IMG/VR virus record: IMGVR_UViG_3300028812_000007
Coordinates: 1-44,071 of that record
Length of the DNA: 44,071 bases
Reading direction: 5' to 3' (one strand)
Source of the DNA: a virus
Of the stretch, positions 21,016 to 28,019 are shown one piece after another. Numbering within the stretch: the first letter of the stretch is position 1; every line of letters starts with the position of its first letter. Below the pieces are notes generated by a model. That model did not search any database, was not told where the DNA came from, and saw only the letters and a list, made by a program, of their open reading frames with translations. Made by a program: the position numbers and the translations under genes.

Positions 21016-21380
21016 GCGCGCGTCACCCCGTGCACGTGGGTCCAGATGCCTTGAAGCACCACCACCGTCACGCCATCGGCCGTGGCGCGAATGTCAAAGT
21101 GGTACTCGCCCGCCGGCAGCCGGGCCATGCTGCTGTCATCGATGCTGACGGACAGAAAGTTGTTCGAGGCCCCGGCCACCGCCAACTCACCTGACGCCGT
21201 GCTGGCGTCCAGCGCCGCCGTCCTATCCGTCAGGTTTTTGCGAAGCTGAAGGCGGAAAGCGATGCCGGTGAGCGCCACCGGCACATCATCCACCGTGAAC
21301 TCAAAAGAGCCGCGCGCGTCAGCGTTGCTACGCGTCTCAATCTCAGCCTCATACAGCGGCAGGTCTAGGATGGCGGTCAT
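21012..21380 (-). CDS. Beta-sandwich tail-associated protein
   Basis: A 122-residue protein with FRLQLRKNLTDRTAALDAST, a run of alternating strands, and LPAGEYHFDIRAT. This is the pattern of small immunoglobulin-like proteins that lie between tail fibre genes in many prophages, often as fibre or baseplate accessories. Function not directly shown. It overlaps the fibre gene by four bases. Confidence 0.6.
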   Translation of the reverse strand: MTAILDLPLYEAEIETRSNADARGSFEFTVDDVPVALTGIAFRLQLRKNLTDRTAALDASTASGELAVAGASNNFLSVSIDDSSMARLPAGEYHFDIRATADGVTVVVLQGIWTHVHGVTRA

Positions 21381-21391
21381 GTCGCGCGGCC

Positions 21392-21772
21392 TCAGAAGGC
21401 CGGCTTGTCAGGCCGGGCCGGAAACTTTTTGCGCCCCACCGTGCCAGTCTCAGCGCCGGCAATGTCGCGCATCTTCTGACGGTACTCGCGCCACGCCGCC
21501 GGAACCTTCATGTCGGCTTCGAAGCAACGCAGCACTATACGGTCGCTTTGCTTCAACTCCGCCAGCGCCTTCGCGCGCCAGTGCTTCCACGCTTCGGCCT
21601 CGGCCTCGGCCGGATCGGGGGCAGTGAACGCGCCGGACTTCTCATCGTAAAGCGTGCCCACCGTGCAGCCGGCTGGTGCACTGACCAGCAAAAGGCTGGT
21701 GTGCAGAAGCTTGGCGTCCTCATCGCTGTAGAGGCGGTGAACCTTGCCTTGGTGGATTAGTGCCTTCGTCAT
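21392..21772 (-). CDS. Tail fibre assembly/chaperone-like protein
   Basis: A 126-residue product. The C-terminal part has AWKHWRAKALAELKQSDRIV, then AAWREYRQKMRDIAG and a Pro-rich PARPDKPAF. The W-x-YRQ-x-x-RDI feature followed by a Pro-rich tail is common to small phage tail-fibre assembly proteins. Position directly after the glycine-rich fibre gene supports that. The start at 21772 (MTKALIHQGKV) is preferred, as the longer frame starts inside the fibre gene. Confidence 0.6.
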   Translation of the reverse strand: MTKALIHQGKVHRLYSDEDAKLLHTSLLLVSAPAGCTVGTLYDEKSGAFTAPDPAEAEAEAWKHWRAKALAELKQSDRIVLRCFEADMKVPAAWREYRQKMRDIAGAETGTVGRKKFPARPDKPAF

Positions 21773-21786
21773 CGCCGCCTCCGTTG

Positions 21787-22953
21787 TTATCCAACCCACT
21801 CAACAATCACCAAGCCGTCAGCGCCGTCGCCGCCGCGCGCGTTGGTGCCGGTGGCAGAACCGCCACCTGAGCCCGCGCCGCCCGGGAACGCGCCGTCACC
21901 AGATGAGCCCGTTGACATCATGCCGCCGCCGCCACCTTCGGGGCCGGGAGCGTTGCCACCCGCGCCACCATATCCGGTATATTCGCCGTTGGTGTTGGTG
22001 CCAGACGCACCGGAGCTTCCGTAGCTTCCGGTGGAATTGACCTCACCGCCAGCGCCTACGCCCGGCGTAGAACTGGCCGGCGTGCCGGGGATGGGATCAA
22101 TGCCAGCCTCACCGCCGCCGCCGCCTGTAGCTGACGCCACCACACCAGCGCCGACCGTGGACACCGAACTGGTGCCGCCATCATCGCCGGCAGTAGTGGT
22201 GCCGACAGGGCCGCCAGCGCCGCCAGCGCCGACCGTGATTGTCAGGCTCTCACCCGGCGTCACAACCAAGTCTTTGCGGCAGTAGCCGCCTGAGCCACCG
22301 CCAGCGCCGCCGACGAACGTAGCGTGCCCGGTGCCGCCGCCACCGCCGCCGCCGTACACGTGCAAGCGCACCTTGCGAACGCCGGCCGCCACGACATGGG
22401 TGTGCAGGCCCGGAACGTAGTAGCGCTGCTGTTGCGGGAACGCCGCCTTCTCCAGCCCGTTCGCGGTCACCAGCTTGAAGCCGCCCACCAGACGGAAGGC
22501 CGCGCCGTCATAGACCAGTTCCAGCATTGAGCCCGCCGGCAGGTCACCAATACCGCTCAGCGCGTTGCCTTGCGCATCCACGATGGTCTTTGCCGCGTTG
22601 GCACCGACCGTGATCGTCGGCGTGGTAGTGGTGCTGTCACTGCCGGCCTTCTTCACGCGCAACGGCAGACCAGCCACCAGCACCACCGCCGGGTCAGGCG
22701 TCACCACCAGCGCGTTCGCCGTGCCGGCGTCCTCAAGATAGTTGAGCGTCTGGCTGCGAACGGCCTTGGTCAGTTGCTCCAAGTCCGCCTCAGAAGCGGC
22801 GAGCCCGGCGTTGGTGATAAGGTTGACGATTTCGCGCTGCGGGTGCTCGATGGACGCAGCCGGCGGCACTGAACCTTCGGTGCCGGTGCTGGGGTTGCCG
22901 TTCACATACGGCGCATCCGGGTCCAATTCACCGTAGGGCTGCTGATACTTCAT
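21787..22953 (-). CDS. Glycine-rich tail fibre/tip protein
   Basis: A 388-residue protein. The N-terminal ~170 residues look like a fibre base (GELDPDAPYVNGNP, SIEHPQREIVNLITNAG). The C-terminal ~200 residues are extremely Gly-rich, with VYGGGGGGGTGHATFVGG, ATGGGGGEAG, GYGGAGGNAPG and GADGLVIVEW at the end. Such polyglycine-helix domains form receptor-binding tips in some contractile phages, for example gp38-type adhesins, and end in this DGLVIVEW-like strand in many phage and bacterial proteins. It is probably the variable receptor-binding protein (inference). Confidence 0.8.
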   Translation of the reverse strand: MKYQQPYGELDPDAPYVNGNPSTGTEGSVPPAASIEHPQREIVNLITNAGLAASEADLEQLTKAVRSQTLNYLEDAGTANALVVTPDPAVVLVAGLPLRVKKAGSDSTTTTPTITVGANAAKTIVDAQGNALSGIGDLPAGSMLELVYDGAAFRLVGGFKLVTANGLEKAAFPQQQRYYVPGLHTHVVAAGVRKVRLHVYGGGGGGGTGHATFVGGAGGGSGGYCRKDLVVTPGESLTITVGAGGAGGPVGTTTAGDDGGTSSVSTVGAGVVASATGGGGGEAGIDPIPGTPASSTPGVGAGGEVNSTGSYGSSGASGTNTNGEYTGYGGAGGNAPGPEGGGGGMMSTGSSGDGAFPGGAGSGGGSATGTNARGGDGADGLVIVEWVG

Positions 22954-22973
22954 AGGGGCGTCCTCTCTTGGAG

Positions 22974-23651
22974 CTACGGCAGGCCGGCGAACTCACCGCC
23001 ATCAAGCAAGCCGGAATAATCAAAGACCACATCGGTGTGAGCAGGCTTCCAACGCCGAATGAGACACTCAAGATCGGTGGCCAGCGCAATGCGCAGGTGC
23101 GGGTCAACGCCGGTCTGGCCCTTTGATACTCGAAACCACGTGAGGCGAGCAAGGCCAACCCGTATCTTCCAGTAGAAGCGCATTTCCAGCGGGCCTAGCT
23201 GCCACAGCGGATCGCCCACCTCATCCACGTGCTCGCCGCACCGCGAGATACCGCACATGAAGGGCGAGTATTCACGGATGGTGATGGTGTAGCCAATGCG
23301 CGCCGCCACCGCGATGAAGAACTCCCGCGACTGTGCGCCCTCAATAGTCATCCACTGGACAAGCGCCTTCTGGCGGTCGCCAATGGTCAGGGGCTCAGCC
23401 ACGCACTTGTCGGGCAGGCCGAAGTTACGTTCCCAATCGGCCAGCATTTCCAGCGTGGCGCGCGGGTCGCTCTCACGCTCCAACAGGTCGGCAATCCGCC
23501 CGTCAACGTAGCCCCAGATTTGGGCCAGCCCGGTGACCGCCTGCATTAACACCGTGTCAGGATCGCGCGGCCACGCCGCGCCCTGCGGCAGCAGCGCAGC
23601 AAGCGGCTCCGCATAATCATCACCAGAGCGGCGGAAGAATTTACGGGTCAT
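22974..23651 (-). CDS. Baseplate protein, Mu gp48 (YmfQ/DUF2313) family
   Basis: A 225-residue protein with the family pattern LLPQGAAWPRDPDTVL, LADWERNFGLPD, and ITIREYSPFMCG near residue 125. Mu gp48-type proteins link the baseplate wedge to the tail fibre and are encoded directly after gp47. The start overlaps the gp47 gene by 11 bases. Gene order gp45-gp46-gp47-gp48 is retained. Confidence 0.85.
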   Translation of the reverse strand: MTRKFFRRSGDDYAEPLAALLPQGAAWPRDPDTVLMQAVTGLAQIWGYVDGRIADLLERESDPRATLEMLADWERNFGLPDKCVAEPLTIGDRQKALVQWMTIEGAQSREFFIAVAARIGYTITIREYSPFMCGISRCGEHVDEVGDPLWQLGPLEMRFYWKIRVGLARLTWFRVSKGQTGVDPHLRIALATDLECLIRRWKPAHTDVVFDYSGLLDGGEFAGLP

Positions 23652-24717
23652 AGCTGATCGTTCCGAGAACAGCCATGTGGCCGGCGCTATCCATCACAAA
23701 GTCATCGGCAATAGGCGCGAAGTGGCCATCACCGATGGCGCTGCTGATCGCGTCGTTCACCCACACCGCATAGATGGTCTGCCCCGGGGCCGCGCGCTCA
23801 GTAAGCATTTCAGCCACCGCCAGTTCGATGAGCGCGCGCGTAGCGGCGTCGTCCTCGCTGAGGTCGGTGATGGTAAAGTCGATGTTTTGCGCCAGCGGCG
23901 ACAGCACCCATCGATCCTTGATGCAAACCGGCCGCACCGTATCGAGGTACTCAGTGACGGCTTCCAAGTCGTCACCAGTGGGGAAGCCGCCGGCCTCAGC
24001 GCGCACTACGTCAAACATCACGCGCACCGTAACGGTGCCGATGCCCATTTCATTCGGGGCGCACCACGCGCGCGTCACACCGGGCACGGCCTTTGCCCAA
24101 TGCTCGTAGTCATCCTTCGCCCCACCCATGGGCGGCTTGCGAATGCGTTCGAGCACACGCACGCGAAGATCCTCGATGCTCTCCTGATCCACGCCGCCGT
24201 CCAGCGTCACCACGGTGAGTGACCCCGTGACGCCGCTGATCGCTTCGCGCAAGGTCAGCGCGGTGCCGGGCTCTTGGTTTCCGGCCACGCCACCCACCAC
24301 CGCGCGCACGGGCACATCGGTGGGGCCGCCGCTCAACGTGACTTCTTCAACCGCCTCGAACTCAACACCGCTAGGTGCCGTCAGCACCGTGCCGGCGGGT
24401 ATGATGGTCCCAAGCGTGCCCTCGGCCGTAGCCGTGCCCTCAGCCAGCGCGGCGCTCTTGCGGCCTATGCTGCCGTCAGAGTTGACCAGCCAGATGCTAC
24501 CGTGCCGCTCAAGGAATTCATCCTCGGCGGTATCCGGCAGCAGTTGCTTGCTGACCCAATCGACATACAGCAGCACCAAGTGAGCTAGCCCGGCCTTGGC
24601 GTCAGACATGACGCGCAAGACGCTGTTAGGCACCAGCGCGGCACCGCGCACGGCCGCCGTGACAAAATCACGGGTCATCTTGCGAACGTCAGTGAGAGTT
24701 GGTGTGGCCCAAGCCAT
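23641..24717 (-). CDS. Baseplate J-like protein, Mu gp47 family
   Basis: A 358-residue protein of the baseplate wedge. It has LLPDTAEDEFLERHGSIW near residue 60, SGVEFEAVEE, VRAVVGGVAGNQEPGTAL and RIRKPPMGGAKDDYEHWA near 195, hallmarks of baseplate J/gp47. The C-terminal part (SAIGDGHFAPIADDFVMD) looks like the receptor-facing domain. The ATG at 24717 shares bases with the previous stop (TGATG), so the GTG three bases upstream is not needed. Confidence 0.88.
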   Translation of the reverse strand: MAWATPTLTDVRKMTRDFVTAAVRGAALVPNSVLRVMSDAKAGLAHLVLLYVDWVSKQLLPDTAEDEFLERHGSIWLVNSDGSIGRKSAALAEGTATAEGTLGTIIPAGTVLTAPSGVEFEAVEEVTLSGGPTDVPVRAVVGGVAGNQEPGTALTLREAISGVTGSLTVVTLDGGVDQESIEDLRVRVLERIRKPPMGGAKDDYEHWAKAVPGVTRAWCAPNEMGIGTVTVRVMFDVVRAEAGGFPTGDDLEAVTEYLDTVRPVCIKDRWVLSPLAQNIDFTITDLSEDDAATRALIELAVAEMLTERAAPGQTIYAVWVNDAISSAIGDGHFAPIADDFVMDSAGHMAVLGTISYDP

Positions 24718-25214
24718 CACGCGCTCCTAATTTGATCCCATAGACCTTGGAATTGAAGTGTGACTTCGGGAACGCTGCCGCGGTACATGGTCACCAGAGC
24801 GTCTATACGCTCTATGCCGGTTCGCGTCACCTCCACCTCAAAGCGCGTGGCAATTCGCCGGTCAACGAACGGCTGCAACGCCTCCTTGATATAGCCCTCA
24901 ATTTGGAAAAGCGTGCCGCCGCCCTGTGCGTTCTGGCTCGTGATCTTGGCGCGGGACATGAGCCACAGTTTACTTCCAATGTCCCAGCCGTCCCAGATAT
25001 TGCCGGCGTCAGCGTCACCCCACCAGCCGCGCCGGGCAGTGTCGTCAGGATCGGGCAGCACGTCATCCAACGCGGCACGGGCGTCTGTGCCCAGCGCCAC
25101 CGTGACCGCGGTGGCGAGGTCATTGCTCACGTCCAGCAGCCCGGTGGGCTGAAGCAGCCAGTCCAGCGTGACAGCTTCTAGGGTGGCGCTACGGTGTATG
25201 CGAATATCAGTCAT
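24717..25214 (-). CDS. Baseplate protein, Mu gp46 family
   Basis: A 165-residue protein with DDTARRGWWGDADAG near residue 55, a strong signature of Mu gp46, then GSKLWLMSRAKIT and a C-terminal beta region EVEVTRTGIERID. It is a baseplate wedge component equivalent to T4 gp25/P2 W by position. The start overlaps the gp45 stop by four bases. Confidence 0.88.
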   Translation of the reverse strand: MTDIRIHRSATLEAVTLDWLLQPTGLLDVSNDLATAVTVALGTDARAALDDVLPDPDDTARRGWWGDADAGNIWDGWDIGSKLWLMSRAKITSQNAQGGGTLFQIEGYIKEALQPFVDRRIATRFEVEVTRTGIERIDALVTMYRGSVPEVTLQFQGLWDQIRSA

Positions 25215-25789
25215 GCTTTGTCGATCTCACCCCAGATGACGTTGCTGGGGCCATCCTCAGTGACCATGCGGATTGACGCCGGCACCTTCACCAAGTCGAT
25301 ACGGTCTTCCTTGACTGACAGCTTCATGCCCTTCACGTCGCCAATGATCTGATCCTTTTTAACCACCAGCGTGACGCTGCCCACCTTGATGGTGACCGGG
25401 AGTTCTTTCTTGCCGCCGTCGATGATGATGCCATCGCGGCTGACGTGCACCTTCTGGCCCTGATCGTCGTACTGTGCGCTTTCGCCTTCCTTCAGGTTGC
25501 GCAGCCGGTGCCGGCGGTCATCCATGGCGACGATGACGCCGTGCGATCGGTTGCCGCCGAGAAAGACGATGACGAACTCGGCCGCCTTGTCGCTGCCCTC
25601 ACCGTCCTCCTTGTGGGGCACGCTGGTGAAGCCATAGTTCTGGAAGCGCTCAAGGGTGGTTTTCTTCTCACCCTTCAAAATCTCAACGTCCACCTCTTGC
25701 ATTAGAGGTTCATCGTTGGCCTTCGTCAGGGTGCCACGCGCGCTGCCGTTCTGAGAGCGGTTAGCCGTATCTCTGGTGTTCGCGCGCAT
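25211..25789 (-). CDS. Tail spike / baseplate protein, Mu gp45 family
   Basis: A 192-residue protein with the central LERFQNYGFTSVPHKEDGEGSDKAAEFVIVFLGGNRSHG (near residues 45-85) typical of Mu gp45, the OB-fold baseplate hub spike. The C-terminal part with repeated strands (VSRDGIIIDGG, IKVGSVTLVVKK) would form the trimeric beta-helix needle that punctures the cell envelope. It lies just after the gpP homologue. Confidence 0.87.
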   Translation of the reverse strand: MRANTRDTANRSQNGSARGTLTKANDEPLMQEVDVEILKGEKKTTLERFQNYGFTSVPHKEDGEGSDKAAEFVIVFLGGNRSHGVIVAMDDRRHRLRNLKEGESAQYDDQGQKVHVSRDGIIIDGGKKELPVTIKVGSVTLVVKKDQIIGDVKGMKLSVKEDRIDLVKVPASIRMVTEDGPSNVIWGEIDKA

Positions 25790-25792
25790 GGC

Positions 25793-26851
25793 TCAGTTCG
25801 CACCGCTCAGGTTTGCAGCACCGCCCGTGAGCCAGTTCTGGCGCACCAGCGTGAGGACGGTCAAGCTGCCGCTCTTGTCGTCTTGGGTAAACGTCAGGCA
25901 CTTCACGTATAGGGTTTCGTTGTAAAGCAGCAGCATCGGGGAATTTACGGTGACCGGCTGACCCACCTGCCACAGGCCGCCGCTGGGGCGAAGCCAGCCA
26001 TACACGGTTATATCCGCCACTATCTGCACGCTATCGCGCCAGCCGCCCTCGAACTTGCTACGCAACAGCGCTTCACCCTTGCGGCCCGGGTGCTCGGTGA
26101 ATTGCTCGAACGGCCGTGAGCGGGCGGCGTCACCACCGTGCTCGCCGTGCACTTGGCTGACCTTCTTGCCCCACTCTTTGTTGTCGCCGTTAATCTGCGA
26201 GAACGAGGCGTAGCTACCGCCTAGGCTCATGTCGCTGATCGTGCAGCGCGCGGCTTGAATGTTGCCGCCCTCCACCAGCGCGTCACCTGACCCGCCCTCG
26301 AAACCGCCGGCCGCCACTAGGTTGCCGCTCACATCATCGGACAGCACGATGCCACGCATGCGCGCCAGCCGTTCGATAAACTGAAACACGCTCTCGCCCG
26401 GGATAATGTCCGCGCGCTTGAACGGCGTGCTGTTGATGGTGCCCTTCGTAACAAGGCCGATGCCGTGCTTGCTCAGCATCTTGCGCGCGATGCTTTCCCA
26501 CGGCTGCTCTTTGAACTCGCCAGTGTCCAGCGGCGCGCTGCTGTCAACTAGGTCACCCGTCTTGCTGCGGCCGACGATCATAACGCCGTGACGGTTTGCA
26601 TCGTATGACGCCTGCCGCAGGTACACGTGACCGGCTATAGCCAGATGACCGGCCAGCTTCACCGTGCACGCGTCACCCGGCTTGATCTGCAGACTGGTGA
26701 CCACGCGCGCCAGCGGCACCGCCTCAGTGCAGGTGAATTGAAAGTGAGACACGGCCACGCCGTACTCCCGGCGCACTAGTACCGTGGTCCAATCTTTGTA
26801 GATTGTGCCGTTGACGGTCAGTTCTACGGTTTCGTTAAGCGGCGTAGCCAT
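25793..26851 (-). CDS. Baseplate hub protein, Mu gpP family
   Basis: A 352-residue protein. It has ELTVNGTIYKDWTTVLVRREYG at the start, PGDACTVKLAG, then the central YDANRHGVMIVGRSKTGDLVDSS and SVFQFIERLARMRGIVLSD, all characteristic of gpP/gpD hub proteins that link the tube to the spike. ATG at 26851 shares its first base with the preceding stop. It follows the gpN-like genes as in Mu. Confidence 0.87.
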   Translation of the reverse strand: MATPLNETVELTVNGTIYKDWTTVLVRREYGVAVSHFQFTCTEAVPLARVVTSLQIKPGDACTVKLAGHLAIAGHVYLRQASYDANRHGVMIVGRSKTGDLVDSSAPLDTGEFKEQPWESIARKMLSKHGIGLVTKGTINSTPFKRADIIPGESVFQFIERLARMRGIVLSDDVSGNLVAAGGFEGGSGDALVEGGNIQAARCTISDMSLGGSYASFSQINGDNKEWGKKVSQVHGEHGGDAARSRPFEQFTEHPGRKGEALLRSKFEGGWRDSVQIVADITVYGWLRPSGGLWQVGQPVTVNSPMLLLYNETLYVKCLTFTQDDKSGSLTVLTLVRQNWLTGGAANLSGAN

Positions 26852-27519
26852 CACTCTGCAATCGCCCTTCCGGTCACCGGCATGAACGCCGGGTGCGCCA
26901 CGCTGTTTTCCTGAACCAACTCAATGAAGCGTTTGCCATCACCGTAAAGGTGGTTCGCCAGCGCCAGCGCCGGCATGCTGCCGGGCGTCGCGTAGGTGAC
27001 CATGCGCGGCAGCGGGCGGGCACGGTCCACAAGATCGCGCGTGCACGCCGCACGCATGTCGATGAGCGCTAGGTACAGCGCCGCGTCTAGTTCATCTGCG
27101 GCCTCCAACTCTGCCGCATCGAACCCGGCCAGCATGCGATCAAGGTGCAGGTCAACGTCAGTGCGACTGACGAACGTGGTGCGGGCGATGATCTGCACCA
27201 TTGCGACCAGAGCGTAGCGCACACCCGCGCGCGCGATAGCCAGCACACCTGCACGATCTGACGTCTCAGCCTGCATCAACGCGCGAACGCGATCCATACC
27301 GTTGAACGTAGCGCCCACCGCCACCGCCTCAGTGAAGCACGGCACCAGCAAATCGGCCAACGTGCCGGCGCGGACAGCGTTGATGGTGCCGGCGCGTGCG
27401 CGCCCCACCAGATAGCGAAGCTCAACGCCGGCCGAACTCGAGGCCAGCGCCGGCACGGTGCCCAGCACCTCGCCCATCATGCGATCAACCAACGCCTCAG
27501 CTTCCTTTAGCGGCGTCAT
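26851..27519 (-). CDS. C-terminal part of gpN-like DNA circularisation / tail protein
   Basis: A 222-residue protein. Its end (SMPALALANHLYGDGKRFIELV, NSVAHPAFMPVTGRAI) matches the C-terminal region of Mu gpN, where an ALA.hLY.D...EL..RN.V.HP.FvP pattern ends the protein. In Mu this is fused to the DNA_circ_N domain, but here that domain is encoded by the preceding gene and ends with its own stop. Both may still work in one complex at the tail tip. The ribosome-binding site is weak, so coupling to the upstream gene is likely. Confidence 0.7.
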   Translation of the reverse strand: MTPLKEAEALVDRMMGEVLGTVPALASSSAGVELRYLVGRARAGTINAVRAGTLADLLVPCFTEAVAVGATFNGMDRVRALMQAETSDRAGVLAIARAGVRYALVAMVQIIARTTFVSRTDVDLHLDRMLAGFDAAELEAADELDAALYLALIDMRAACTRDLVDRARPLPRMVTYATPGSMPALALANHLYGDGKRFIELVQENSVAHPAFMPVTGRAIAE

Positions 27520-27521
27520 GG

Positions 27522-28019
27522 TCAGTACCACTCTTGTTGCTTAAGAGCGCCGCCCAGCACTTGCGTGATGGCCAGCGTTGCGGCGTTCGAGGTGTCCAGC
27601 GATACGCCCGCCGTGTCCACACCCAAGATGGTGAAGCCCGGCACGCCGGCCTCAACAAACTGCATTTCTACCGTGCAGAAGCCGCCGCGCTCGCGCACTT
27701 CCGTCAGCGTGTAGCCCTCGCACACCACCTGAAGCGCGCTGATCTTGGGCAGCACCAGCAGCCCCGGGCCGTCAGCCTCAAGCGCGGATACCAGCAGGTC
27801 CCGCGGACGGGTGAAGTTCGGGCCGATCAAATAGCCGCTGATACGGAAGCGCTTTGCGCGGCGTCCCATATCCTCCGCATAGGGCAGGTTGCGCTTCGGG
27901 TACTCGTGCAGAGCAACGCGGCGGCCTGACGCCTTGCCGCCAGCCTCAACGTGGAAGAACGCGCCACGGAAAGAGGCGGGTCCAAGACCTTCACGCCACG
28001 GAGCGCGCGGCATAGCCAT
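27522..28019 (-). CDS. gpN N-terminal domain protein (DNA_circ_N)
   Basis: A 165-residue protein. It starts MAMPRAPWREGLGPASFRGAFFHVEAG. It has GRRVALHEYPKRNLPYAEDMG, RRAKRFRISGYLIG and LPKISALQVVCEGYTLTE, which together are the DNA_circ_N domain of Mu gpN. In Mu this family was first tied to protecting and circularising phage DNA ends and is now seen as a tail-tip/hub part. The C-terminus here stops at about residue 165, less than half the length of Mu gpN, and the rest is the next gene. Its ATG shares bases with the tape measure stop (TAATG). Confidence 0.8.
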   Translation of the reverse strand: MAMPRAPWREGLGPASFRGAFFHVEAGGKASGRRVALHEYPKRNLPYAEDMGRRAKRFRISGYLIGPNFTRPRDLLVSALEADGPGLLVLPKISALQVVCEGYTLTEVRERGGFCTVEMQFVEAGVPGFTILGVDTAGVSLDTSNAATLAITQVLGGALKQQEWY

